Shown here piece after piece: positions 40,841-48,882 of a stretch of DNA of 64,000 nucleotides (its first letter is position 1; the number at the start of each line of letters is the position of its first letter). Made by a program: the position numbers and the translations under genes. Below the pieces are notes generated by a model. The model did not search any database and was not told where the DNA came from. It was given only the letters and a program-made list of their open reading frames with translations. The DNA is from Spirochaetota bacterium (lineage in GTDB: Bacteria > Spirochaetota > Spirochaetia > Treponematales > UBA12059), in NCBI GenBank assembly GCA_022703505.1, contig JAKLDN010000001.1, positions 531,389-595,388 of the forward strand. Reading direction: 5' to 3'.

Positions 40841-42298
40841 CTATTTCCCCACGCAGAAACGCGAGAAGATCATTTCCAGCACCGATTCCGGCACGGACTC
40901 GCCGGTGAGCTCCGCCAGGGCGTCCGCGGCTTCCCGGAGGTCCACCGCGGCGGCGTCCAGGTGGGCTCCCGCGGCCAGGGCGGCCCCCGCGGCGGCCAGG
41001 GCCCGGGCGGCGCGGCGGGCGCAGTCGGCCTGGCGCCTGCTCGCCAATCTCGGGGCGGTATGCGGAAGGGGCCGCCCCGAGATTGGCGGCGACGAAGCCC
41101 GTTGGGCTTCGTCGAGGTCTCCGGATGCCCCGCGGTCGAGCTCTGTCCCCCGCGCGTTGCCGGACAACGCCCCGCCCCGCAGACGCGCGCCCAGCTCGGC
41201 CGCCAGGGCCGGGAAGCCCTCCCCCGTGGCCGCGGACAGGGGGATCCAGCCCTCCGGGGCGGGCAGGGCCTCGGGCAGGTCGACCTTGTTCCAGACCCGG
41301 ACAGCCCCGGGCAGGGAACCCAAGGTGTCCAGGTCCCCGGGCCCGGCGCCCCGGGTGCCGTCCACCAGGTAGACCACCAGGTCCGCCCCCTCGGCCAGGA
41401 GGCGGGAACGTCGTACCCCTTCGGCCTCCACCGGGTCCGGGGCTTCCCGGAGGCCCGCGGTGTCGAAGAGGGCCACCGGAATCCCGTCCAGGTCCAGGTC
41501 CGCCTCGATGTAGTCCCGGGTGGTACCGTGGGACTCGGAGACGATGGAACGTTCTTCCTTTAAAAACAGGTTGAAGAGCCGGGACTTTCCGGCGTTCGTG
41601 GGGCCCGCCAGGGCCACCCGGGCGCCCTCGGCCAGGAGGCGGCCCACCGCATGGCTCGCGGCCAGGGCCTCCGCCCGGGATCGTGCGGCCCGGACCGCCG
41701 CGAGGAGGTCATCCGGGCCGTCCGCCAGCTCGTCCTCCCCGTAGTCCAGGCGCGCCTCGGCTTCCGTCAAGGCCGCGAGGACCGCGTCCCGAAGATCCGA
41801 AACCTCCCGCCCCAGGCCGCCGGAGAGGCGTTCCAGGGCTTCCTGCCGGGCTTCCCCGGTCCGGGCCCGGACGAGCTCGTCCACGGCCTCCGCGGCGGCC
41901 AGGTCCATCTTCCCGGCGGCGAAGGCCCGGAAGGTGAACTCCCCCGGCAGGGCCCGCTCGAACCCGGCCTTCTCCAGGGCGGTCAGGACCCCCTCCCAGG
42001 CCGCGGGTCCGCCGTGGCAGACGAAGTCCACCGCGTCCTGTCCCGTGTATCCCGAGGGAGCCCGGAAGACCAGGGCGACGACCTCGTCCGCGTTCCTGCC
42101 CGTCTCGGGATCCCGCACGAAACCGTGCACGGCCCGATGGGTTTCCGCCCGGGAAAGCGCTTCGGGCCGGGAGAAGGCCTTGGCCGCGAGCTCCGGGGCC
42201 CCGGGACCCGAGGTGCGCACCACAGCCAGGGCGGCGGGGACGGGGGCCGTGGCCAGGGCGGCTATGGGGACGTCGAGGCGGAGGTATCCGGAGGGCAT
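40841..42298 (-). CDS. mnmE: tRNA modification GTPase MnmE with in-frame repeat insertion
   Basis: Predicted 485-residue GTPase partner of MnmG. The N-terminal tetrahydrofolate-binding domain starts IAALATAPVPAALAVVRTSG; the G domain has GPTNAGKSRLFN (P-loop), GTTRDYIEA and DTAGLREAPDPVEAEG; the C-terminus FSRFCVGK carries the essential Cys. The ATG at 42298 is the homology start; the frame continues upstream without homology. Between the G domain and the C-terminal helices about 36 residues (SGNARGTELDRG ... GRPLPHT) come from an insertion of REP-like hairpins at 41042-41154. The insertion is in frame and stop-free. Confidence 0.93.
   Translation of the reverse strand: MPSGYLRLDVPIAALATAPVPAALAVVRTSGPGAPELAAKAFSRPEALSRAETHRAVHGFVRDPETGRNADEVVALVFRAPSGYTGQDAVDFVCHGGPAAWEGVLTALEKAGFERALPGEFTFRAFAAGKMDLAAAEAVDELVRARTGEARQEALERLSGGLGREVSDLRDAVLAALTEAEARLDYGEDELADGPDDLLAAVRAARSRAEALAASHAVGRLLAEGARVALAGPTNAGKSRLFNLFLKEERSIVSESHGTTRDYIEADLDLDGIPVALFDTAGLREAPDPVEAEGVRRSRLLAEGADLVVYLVDGTRGAGPGDLDTLGSLPGAVRVWNKVDLPEALPAPEGWIPLSAATGEGFPALAAELGARLRGGALSGNARGTELDRGASGDLDEAQRASSPPISGRPLPHTAPRLASRRQADCARRAARALAAAGAALAAGAHLDAAAVDLREAADALAELTGESVPESVLEMIFSRFCVGK
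41042..41154. repeat. REP/BIME-like hairpins inside mnmE
   Basis: CGCCAATCTCGGGGCGG (41042-41058) pairs perfectly with 41072-41088 (17 bp); CGACGAAGCCC (41090-41100) pairs perfectly with GGGCTTCGTCG (41104-41114); then GAGCTCTGTCCCC at 41138-41150, the RayT-associated core. Confidence 0.85.
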
Positions 42299-42392
42299 GG
42301 GGTACGATAGCCGTCCCCGGCGCGCCTTGACAAGGCCCGGCAAATCTTCCACCCTTTGTATATCCTTGGCGGAGACCTCGACGGAAACCGCA

Positions 42393-42427
42393 GGGATTCG
42401 TCGCCGCGAGTCGCGGAGCGACTCGCG
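42393..42427. repeat. REP-like hairpin between mnmE and the barrel gene
   Basis: GGGATTCGTCGCC is followed by CGCGAGTCG-CGGAG-CGACTCGCG (9-bp stem, 42405-42427). The same sequence family with minor changes lies at 52091-52125. Confidence 0.75.
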
Positions 42428-42553
42428 CGGACGGAGTTCGACATTCAAGCTCGGTTTTCAGGCTCGATTCCGCAGTATATTTGCACCTGGCACGCTCCGA
42501 GGCTCGGCTCGCCCGGGCGCCCCCGAACGGCAAGGACACATAAAGGAGACGGT

Positions 42554-43915
42554 ATGAGAAAGGTCATCGCGGCGCTCTTGTTGACGGCCCTGGCTCTGGC
42601 CCCCTTGGCCGCCCAGCCCAAGGTCAGCGAGAAGCAGGAAGTGGCGATCTTCGCCATGGGATACTACGGCTGGAACATCCCCCGGGAGGCCCTGGGCTCC
42701 ATCGACCTGGAGATCCAGAAGGTCTTCCTGGACCTCGGGCGCTTCACGGTCATGGGCTACACCCAGCGCTTCACCTCCACGGACGTGCAGTCCTTCGTGG
42801 ACATCCTGAAGAAGGCCAAGGAGACGAACTTCGTCCTGCCCGAGAAGTACCAGTTCGGGGAAGCCTTCCTGACCGCCGCGGAGTTCGAGAAGCTCCTGGG
42901 CGCCTTCCAGGTGGCCATCCCCGTGGTCGTCTCCTTCGACAGCCAGTACGACTCCAAGGACAACCGCTGGGAGACCAACATCAAGACCTCCATCTCCTTC
43001 GTGGACGCGGGCACGGGCACCCTCACCGGCATCGCGGACGTCCAGACCTCGGGCACGGACAAGTCCAGCCAGCTGGCCTCCATCCAGTCCGCCATCGGGT
43101 CCATCCCCATGGAGCTCCAGTACAAGATCCGCTCCATCCCGGCCTTCACCCTGAACACCCGGGTCCTGGCCGCCTCGGGCAAGGAGATCAAGCTCCAGCT
43201 GGGCACCAACATGGGCATCAAGAAGGGGGACGAGTACTCCATCATCGTCGCCTCCCAGGTCGCCGGCTTCCAGGACGAGCGCGAGCAGGGTCTGGTCCTG
43301 ATCAAGGACGTGGGACCCGAGGTCTCCACGGGCCTGGTCCTCTACTCCTCCGCCAAGCCCGGCCCGGACACCCAGCTCAGGGAAATTCCGAGGCGGGGCG
43401 TGGACGCGGCGCCGTACATCCACTTCGCCCAGGGCTCCCTCCTCCGGGTCATCGGGGACCCCGTACAGCCCGAATCCGAGGCGGAGGGCAGCAACATCCT
43501 GCTCGGCCTGCGCATGCCCCTGTCCCGGGGCTTCTTCGACGTCCGGCCCTACGCGGCCATCCAAGTCCCGGTCAACGGAATCCGGAGCATCTTGAGCTTC
43601 GTCTTCGTGCCGGTGAACGTCCTACTGGGCGCGGAGTACAACCTCTACCTGGGCCGCCTGGCCGTCACCCCCTACGCGGGGATCGGCACCAGCTTCGTCT
43701 ACATCACCGAAGCCTTCTCGGGATCCACCTACGACACCAGCGACATGCTCTTCCCGCACTTCGGCGCCCAGGCATACCTGAACGTGTCCTACCTCTTCAA
43801 CCGCAACACCAAACTCTTCGTCGAGGCGGGCTTCGAGTACTGGCTGGCCCTGACGAGCCTGTATTCCAACTACGGCGGCGTCTCCTTCGGCGGCGGAGTG
43901 AGCTGGAAGCTGTGA
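42554..43915 (+). CDS. CsgG/LpoB-like domain protein with beta-barrel C-terminus
   Basis: Predicted 453-residue exported protein. A signal peptide (MRKVIAALLLTALALAPLAAQ) is followed by a domain (about 25-160) with EVAIFAMGYYGWNIPREALGSIDLEIQKVFLDLGRFTVMGYTQR, resembling the nucleotide-free alpha/beta fold of CsgG and LpoB. The C-terminal 200 residues alternate short hydrophobic strands and end GVSFGGGVSWKL, as in outer-membrane barrels. AAAGGAG RBS. The following gene overlaps its stop (GTGA). Divergent from mnmE. Likely an outer-membrane assembly or secretion protein; uncertain. Confidence 0.7.
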   Translation: MRKVIAALLLTALALAPLAAQPKVSEKQEVAIFAMGYYGWNIPREALGSIDLEIQKVFLDLGRFTVMGYTQRFTSTDVQSFVDILKKAKETNFVLPEKYQFGEAFLTAAEFEKLLGAFQVAIPVVVSFDSQYDSKDNRWETNIKTSISFVDAGTGTLTGIADVQTSGTDKSSQLASIQSAIGSIPMELQYKIRSIPAFTLNTRVLAASGKEIKLQLGTNMGIKKGDEYSIIVASQVAGFQDEREQGLVLIKDVGPEVSTGLVLYSSAKPGPDTQLREIPRRGVDAAPYIHFAQGSLLRVIGDPVQPESEAEGSNILLGLRMPLSRGFFDVRPYAAIQVPVNGIRSILSFVFVPVNVLLGAEYNLYLGRLAVTPYAGIGTSFVYITEAFSGSTYDTSDMLFPHFGAQAYLNVSYLFNRNTKLFVEAGFEYWLALTSLYSNYGGVSFGGGVSWKL

Positions 43916-44379
43916 CGGACGACACGGACCTGTCCGGGCTGGACTACCCGTCCGCCCGGGCCTATGCCCTGGAGTTCATGACGGCCCTCAAGACCGCGGA
44001 GAAGGCCCTGGAGGCGGCCCGGCAGGAGGTACGGCTCTGGACCGACCGGGCCGCCCTAGCCGCCTCCAAGGGTATGGCGGACCTGGAGACGGCGGCCCGG
44101 GCCAAGGCCGGGGAGGCCGAAGCCAAGGCCGCCTCCCTGGAGGCCGAGAAGGCGGACCTGGCCCGGAAGATCACCCGGATCCGGGAGAAGCTCCCGGTCC
44201 TCAAGGCCTCGGAGCGGTCCGTGGACGCGGACCTCCTCCTGGCCGAACTCCAGATGGCCACGGGGGAGGCCCTGAACCCCGAATCCGCGGCCCTCGCGGA
44301 GCTCGACAAGACCCTGCAGGCCGGGGCGGCGGACGCGGCCCTGGAAGAACTCAAACGGAAGTTGAAAGGCGAATCCTAG
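43912..44379 (+). CDS. Coiled-coil protein, unknown
   Basis: Predicted 155-residue cytoplasmic protein. Residues about 25-110 are Ala/Glu/Lys/Arg-rich with heptad character (KTAEKALEAARQEVRLW, AEAKAASLEAEKADLARKITRIREKLPVL), predicting a long coiled coil; the C-terminus ends ELKRKLKGES. GTG start overlaps the stop of the barrel gene. No signal peptide. No family recognised; probably a small scaffold or a chaperone-like protein. Confidence 0.75.
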   Translation: MTDDTDLSGLDYPSARAYALEFMTALKTAEKALEAARQEVRLWTDRAALAASKGMADLETAARAKAGEAEAKAASLEAEKADLARKITRIREKLPVLKASERSVDADLLLAELQMATGEALNPESAALAELDKTLQAGAADAALEELKRKLKGES

Positions 44380-44382
44380 ATC

Positions 44383-45138
44383 ATGAGCCGACTCCCCCTC
44401 CTCCCGGACTTCCCCCGGCCCCTTCTGTTCGCGCACCGGGGCGTCTCCTCCGTGGCCCCCGAGAACACCCGGGCGGCCTTCGCCCTGGCCCGGCAGCTCG
44501 GGGTGCCCGGGGTTGAACTGGACGTGCATCGCTGCGCCTCCGGCGAGCTCGTGGTGACCCACGACTACTCGACGAAGCGGGTGACAGGGACAGAGCTCGA
44601 GATCGAGTCGACCCCCTGGGAGCGCCTCCGCGACCTGGACGCGGGATCCTGGAAGGGCCCCGAGTACAAGGGCGAGAGGCTTCCCCTCCTTGCGGACCTC
44701 CTGGAGGAGTTCGGGGCGGACCTCTACTGGGACATCGAGATCAAGAGCCGGGTCCACGCGGATGCGGAACTGGAGGAGGCCCTGGCCCGCCTCCTGGACT
44801 CACCGCGCCTGGCCGGCCGCCTGGCCGTCTCCTCGTTCAACCCCTTCGTCCTCGGGCGATTCAAGGCACTGTCCCCGAAGATCCCCACCGCCATCATCTG
44901 GTGCCGGTCCAAGGAGCAGCCCTGGTACCTGCGGCACGGCGAGGGCCGGTGGATCGCGGGCACGGACTTCCTGAAACCCGACAAGGCCCTGGTCAAAACC
45001 CTTCCCCTGCCGGGGGGCCGGGAACGGGCGGCCTGGACCGTGGACGAGCCCGCCGAGGCCCGGCGCCTATTGTCCCTGGGCTGTTCGGGGATCATCTCGA
45101 ACCGGCCGCACGAGCTGGGAATCCCGCTGGGCCGCTGA
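44383..45138 (+). CDS. Glycerophosphodiester phosphodiesterase
   Basis: Predicted 251-residue GDPD, hydrolysing glycerophosphodiesters to glycerol-3-phosphate and an alcohol. AHRG at 17-20, PENT at 26-29 and VELDVH at 44-49, with a later THD, form the metal and active site; DIEIKS and SSFNPFVLGRFK are further family motifs. No signal peptide, so it is probably cytoplasmic. Starts 3 nt after the coiled-coil gene. The coding sequence includes a REP-like GGGACAGAGCTC (44587-44598) encoding part of a variable loop (GTELEIE). Confidence 0.92.
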   Translation: MSRLPLLPDFPRPLLFAHRGVSSVAPENTRAAFALARQLGVPGVELDVHRCASGELVVTHDYSTKRVTGTELEIESTPWERLRDLDAGSWKGPEYKGERLPLLADLLEEFGADLYWDIEIKSRVHADAELEEALARLLDSPRLAGRLAVSSFNPFVLGRFKALSPKIPTAIIWCRSKEQPWYLRHGEGRWIAGTDFLKPDKALVKTLPLPGGRERAAWTVDEPAEARRLLSLGCSGIISNRPHELGIPLGR

Positions 45139-45173
45139 GCCGTCGGACGAATCGACGGACTGGCCGAACAAGA

Positions 45174-45213
45174 TAAAAAAACGGATGGACAGGATCGAAT
45201 CCTGTCCATCCGT
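45174..45213 (-). terminator. Rho-independent terminator of the LPP20-like lipoprotein gene
   Basis: On the minus strand ACGGATGGACAGGA pairs with TCCTGTCCATCCGT across a 5-nt loop and is followed by TTTTTTT. On the plus strand it has no T-run, so it serves the minus-strand gene. Confidence 0.85.
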
Positions 45214-45247
45214 TCTACATCCCTACCTTGTCTTGTACTGTATCAGC

Positions 45248-45282
45248 TCTTCTCCGTGCTCTCCGTGCCCTCCGTGGTGATT
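45248..45282. repeat. Half-copy of the CACGGAG element
   Basis: CTTCTCCGTGCTCTCCGTG and CCCTCCGTGGTGATTCC repeat the right end of the element at 40799-40830, in the same orientation. Confidence 0.55.
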
Positions 45283-45295
45283 CCGGAAAGGGCTG

Positions 45296-46771
45296 TCATG
45301 GCAGGTTCGCCATCAGGTCCCGGCCCAAGGTGTCCCGGCCGATCTGCTGGAGGGAGGCCCGACGGGCGGCCGCCTCGTCGGGGCCGACCCCGGTGTAGGC
45401 CTTGTCCGCGGAGTACAGGATGTCCCCGGTGGCCAGGTCCCAGCATTTCACGGAAGCCCGCACGGAGACCATGAAGTTGGACCCGTCCTTGCGGACGGAC
45501 TCGATTCGGGCCGTACCGGCGACGATGCGGCCGAACCGGGCCCGGTAGAGCCGCTGGGCGGCGGCCAGGATGGCCGCGTCGTCCCCGCCCGAAAGGAGGG
45601 CCGCGTCCAGGGGCGCGGCCTGGACCTTGAACCTCTCCCGGATCATGGCCTCGATAAGGCCCGCCTGGGCCTGGTTCCCGCCGACGGCCGCGCCTTTCTC
45701 GTCCAGATCCACCAGGGCTATTCCCGTGGCCACGTCCTTGGCGATGGATACCACGGTGTACTCGAATTCGATGACCCGGCCCCGGAGTTCGGTCTCCAGG
45801 GAGGACCGGAAGGACTCGAACTTGGCGGGGAACTTGTCCAGGAGGTCCAGAGTGGAGTCCAGGTTCAGGCGCATGATCAGCTTGGAACCGCCCACGAAGT
45901 TGGGGGGCGGGGGCGTGAAGGAGAAGAGGCCCCGGGAGTCGGAAACCGCGCGCTCGGTCTTGCCGGTCAGGCGGCCGGAGGCTTGGCGGACCTGGTAGGT
46001 GACGTAGGCTTCCGCGCCGGGGATGCCCGGGCCGGAGTCGTTCTCGCCGTAGACCAGACGGGCCGCGAAGGGACCGGAGAAGGGCTGCCCCAGCCCCGCC
46101 TTGGGGGCGGGTCCGGCGGCCACGAAGCGCAGGCGCTGGAGGACCCGGCGGGCGTTGTTGACGTTGCGCTCCAGCTTGATGTCCGCGTTGTCGATGTCCG
46201 CCCCGGAGGCGGCCACGGCGGCCTCGATGTAGCTCTGCACGGCTTCGAAGTACCGGCCTTCGGACTCCAGGCTCTGTCCCTTCCGCTCCGGCACGGCCAC
46301 GGCGTCGATCTGCTCCTGGAAGAGCCTCTGGATCCGCGTCTTCTCGGCCTCCAGGTCCTTGGTGATGTAGGAGGCCAGGATGTACACCGTCACCCGGCCG
46401 CCCTTCTCCTTGATCTGGTGCTTGTCCTTGACCATGAAACCCGCCAGGCGGTTCGTGGACTGGGTCCGGACCGTCTGGACGATGTCCGCCTGGTAGGAGT
46501 CGTAGGAGGCCCGGGCGGTGGCGGAGGAATCGACGGTGATCTTGACCCCGATGTAGTTCATGATCGAGGAAAGGAGGTTGGCGGTCGCCCCCTCCGTCGC
46601 CTTGGCCGCGTCCCCCGTCGGATCCGCGGAGTACCCCACGAAGTAGGTATAGGTCCCGTCCGGGGACGGCGTCGTGAGTGTCCAGGCGGGGGCCTTGGTC
46701 TGCGCCGGGGTGGAGACGCAGGAGGCCAGGAGCAGGACCGCGAAAGACAGGGCGGCGAAGCGCTTGATCAT
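45296..46771 (-). CDS. LPP20-like lipoprotein
   Basis: Predicted 491-residue lipoprotein: MIKRFAALSFAVLLLASC with Cys18. Residues about 30-150 resemble the LPP20 domain (PAWTLTTPSPDGTYTYFVGYSADPTGDAAKATEGATANLLSSI), followed by a helical linker and a C-terminal repeat of alpha/beta type (GDILYSADKAYTGVGPDEAAARRASLQQIG). AAGGAGATCGAC before the ATG at 46771 decides the start. Together with the two next upstream lipoproteins it may form one envelope complex; function unknown. Confidence 0.78.
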   Translation of the reverse strand: MIKRFAALSFAVLLLASCVSTPAQTKAPAWTLTTPSPDGTYTYFVGYSADPTGDAAKATEGATANLLSSIMNYIGVKITVDSSATARASYDSYQADIVQTVRTQSTNRLAGFMVKDKHQIKEKGGRVTVYILASYITKDLEAEKTRIQRLFQEQIDAVAVPERKGQSLESEGRYFEAVQSYIEAAVAASGADIDNADIKLERNVNNARRVLQRLRFVAAGPAPKAGLGQPFSGPFAARLVYGENDSGPGIPGAEAYVTYQVRQASGRLTGKTERAVSDSRGLFSFTPPPPNFVGGSKLIMRLNLDSTLDLLDKFPAKFESFRSSLETELRGRVIEFEYTVVSIAKDVATGIALVDLDEKGAAVGGNQAQAGLIEAMIRERFKVQAAPLDAALLSGGDDAAILAAAQRLYRARFGRIVAGTARIESVRKDGSNFMVSVRASVKCWDLATGDILYSADKAYTGVGPDEAAARRASLQQIGRDTLGRDLMANLP

Positions 46772-46850
46772 GTCGATCTCCTTATCCGGGTACGGCAAGG
46801 GGCACCCCCGGCGGACCGGAGATGCCCCGAGCGCTCATGGAAGGGCCGGT

Positions 46851-47513
46851 TCAGAAGCCTTCGTAGAAGGCCTGCTGGACCGCCTGCATGGCTCGCTCCT
46901 TCTCGGGAGTCTTGGGCTCCGCAGCCGCCTCTCCGGAGAGGATCTTCTGAAGCTGCTGCTCCAAAACCGCCTTGTCCACGGTGTAGAGCTGGAGGACCCG
47001 GAATTCGTCCCGGTCGAAGGTCTTCTTCCCGTCGGGCTTGTACCAGCGGATCTGGACCCACCAGTCCGCGGCCTTGAGGAAGCCGGAGAACCGGGCCTCG
47101 GAGACGCTCTTCACGACCCGCTCCATGTAGGTCTCGATCTTGTCCTTGTCCCCGACCTGGGCGCCCGCGAAGGTGTCCTTCACGCGGATGCTGAGGAAAC
47201 GAGAGATCTCGGGGTCTGCGTTCAGCCGCTGGGCCGCCAGGGACGTGCCCTCGAGGTCACGGCCGGTGACGTCCACGACCACGACGAACTTGTCCTTGTA
47301 GTCCGCGAGCCGTTCGACGGCCTTGGGACCCTGGAGGGAGGCCTCGATCCACCCCGGAAGGGTGGTGATGCCCAGGGTGGTACCCTTGTGCTGCAGGATG
47401 TCGTAGGGCGGAGTATTGGTCGCGATCGGGGGCGGGGCGGAGGGCTTGCTGGCGCAACCCATGGCCGCGAACGCCATCAAGAGGATAGCCAGGACATACA
47501 GCGTCTTCTTCAC
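46851..47513 (-). CDS. LPP20-related lipoprotein
   Basis: Predicted 220-residue lipoprotein with lipobox AAMGC (Cys20). The mature part (LPGWIEASLQGPKAVERLADYKDKFVVVVDVTGRDLEGTSLAAQRL, then ERVVKSVSEARFSGFLKAADWWVQIRWY) has an alpha/beta organisation like LPP20/LpoB domains. GTG start with AGGAGGT. The gene order with neighbours at 45296 and 47654 suggests one operon. Confidence 0.75.
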   Translation of the reverse strand: MKKTLYVLAILLMAFAAMGCASKPSAPPPIATNTPPYDILQHKGTTLGITTLPGWIEASLQGPKAVERLADYKDKFVVVVDVTGRDLEGTSLAAQRLNADPEISRFLSIRVKDTFAGAQVGDKDKIETYMERVVKSVSEARFSGFLKAADWWVQIRWYKPDGKKTFDRDEFRVLQLYTVDKAVLEQQLQKILSGEAAAEPKTPEKERAMQAVQQAFYEGF

Positions 47514-47653
47514 GATAACCTCCTAAAAACTCGTGTCACGATACTTTCTATCGCGGACTCCCGGAAAAATCCGGCTTTCCGCTATTCCATCCCGGAATTT
47601 GGGAATCCCCGTCCCGATCCCGGAATCTTTCGAATCGAACCGACCGCCGCGGA

Positions 47654-48730
47654 TCACCGTCCGGTGTTGAAGGTGAAGGCCTTGCCCCGGTTGAACACCA
47701 GGTACAGGTCCCGCATGCCCGCCCGCTCCGCGGCTGCATAGACCGCGTCCTCCACCTTGTCCCGGCTCTGGAAGGTGTAGACGAAGAGCTTGGTCTCCGC
47801 GGCGGAATAGGACACCTGTTCCACCTCCCGGACCTGCCGGGCCAGGGCCCGGCGGAAATCGCTCATGGCCTTGGAGTCCGGAGTGTTCTGCACCGTGAGC
47901 TCGTACCGGATCCCCCGGGCCAGGGAGCCCTGGATCAGGGCCTTGGCCTGCTCGGTCATCTTGGGCATGGCGTTCCATACGGAAGCCGCCAGGGCGTTCG
48001 AGATGGCGGACTCCTGGGAGACCGGGTTCATCACCTGGGGGCTCTGGAAGGCGACGGAGCCCAAAAGGGTGCCCGTGGAGGTGTCGAAGATCTTCATGGA
48101 GCCTTGGGCTGTGGCGTAGAAACGTCCCCCCGAGGCCGAGGGGGTCGCGGTGAAGGAAAGCTCCACGTAGGCGTCGGCGTTGTACTTCTGGGCCAGGTAC
48201 TGGATCAGATCGATGGCCCCTCCGGTCTCGGACTGGTACGCGGCCTGCTGGTCCTTCTTGTTCTTCTCCACCTGGTCGAAGTCCAGGACGGACAGCCCCA
48301 TCCGCTCGATGAGGTAGCGGTTGGCCTGGTTGACGGCGGTCTTGGCGTAGATCTTCTCGATGCCCGCGTCCTCGTCGTAGTAGACCATGTAGTTGAGACG
48401 GGCCAGGTAGTTCTGGAGGAAGACCTCCTCCTCGGGGGTAAGCTTGCCCGGGGGAGGGGGAGGCACGTCCGCGGTCGCGGCCGGGGCGGCCGCGGGGGTC
48501 GCCGGCGAGGATGCGGGAGCGCCGACAGGCGCGCCGACCGGCGGAACCTGGGAACCCGCGTCCCCGCCGCCCTGCACCAGGGCCTTGGCCCGGTCCTTGT
48601 CCGCGCTGGACGCCGGGGCGGAGCTTCCGGAGTCGGCCGGCGCCGCGGGAGCCGGGGGAGGAGCGCTTACGCAGCCTGACAAAAGGAAGAACGCCGCCAG
48701 GATCGCGGCCAGGATGGCACGTTGTTTCAT
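47654..48730 (-). CDS. CsgG/LpoB-like lipoprotein with Pro/Ala linker
   Basis: Predicted 358-residue lipoprotein with lipobox LLSGC (Cys20). A long Pro/Ala/Ser-rich linker (about 21-95) would span the periplasm, as in LpoB. The folded part (about 100-350) contains NQANRYLIERMGLSVLDFDQVEKNK and NADAYVELSFTATPSASGGRFYATAQGSMKIFDTSTG, like CsgG/LpoB-type domains, and a C-terminal VEQVSYSAAETKLFVYTFQSRDKVEDAVY module. AAGGAG RBS. Role may be in activating an envelope enzyme; not proven. Confidence 0.75.
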   Translation of the reverse strand: MKQRAILAAILAAFFLLSGCVSAPPPAPAAPADSGSSAPASSADKDRAKALVQGGGDAGSQVPPVGAPVGAPASSPATPAAAPAATADVPPPPPGKLTPEEEVFLQNYLARLNYMVYYDEDAGIEKIYAKTAVNQANRYLIERMGLSVLDFDQVEKNKKDQQAAYQSETGGAIDLIQYLAQKYNADAYVELSFTATPSASGGRFYATAQGSMKIFDTSTGTLLGSVAFQSPQVMNPVSQESAISNALAASVWNAMPKMTEQAKALIQGSLARGIRYELTVQNTPDSKAMSDFRRALARQVREVEQVSYSAAETKLFVYTFQSRDKVEDAVYAAAERAGMRDLYLVFNRGKAFTFNTGR

Positions 48731-48882
48731 TCAAGACTCCTTGCCGGTACGCTCTAGGAATATAGCACGCCGACGGTCCGGAAAACCATGCGTACACTGC
48801 CCGGCATCCCGGATCCTTCCGACTTCGTGAAGGCGTCCGTTTACAATCTAGTGAATCGCTCCGGAAAATCAAGGCCGGCGGA

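Noticed and set aside
45181-45213. tRNA-like GGATCGAATCC sequence
   Set aside because: It is part of a perfect 14-bp hairpin with a T-tract on the minus strand and has no acceptor or anticodon arms; called as a terminator.
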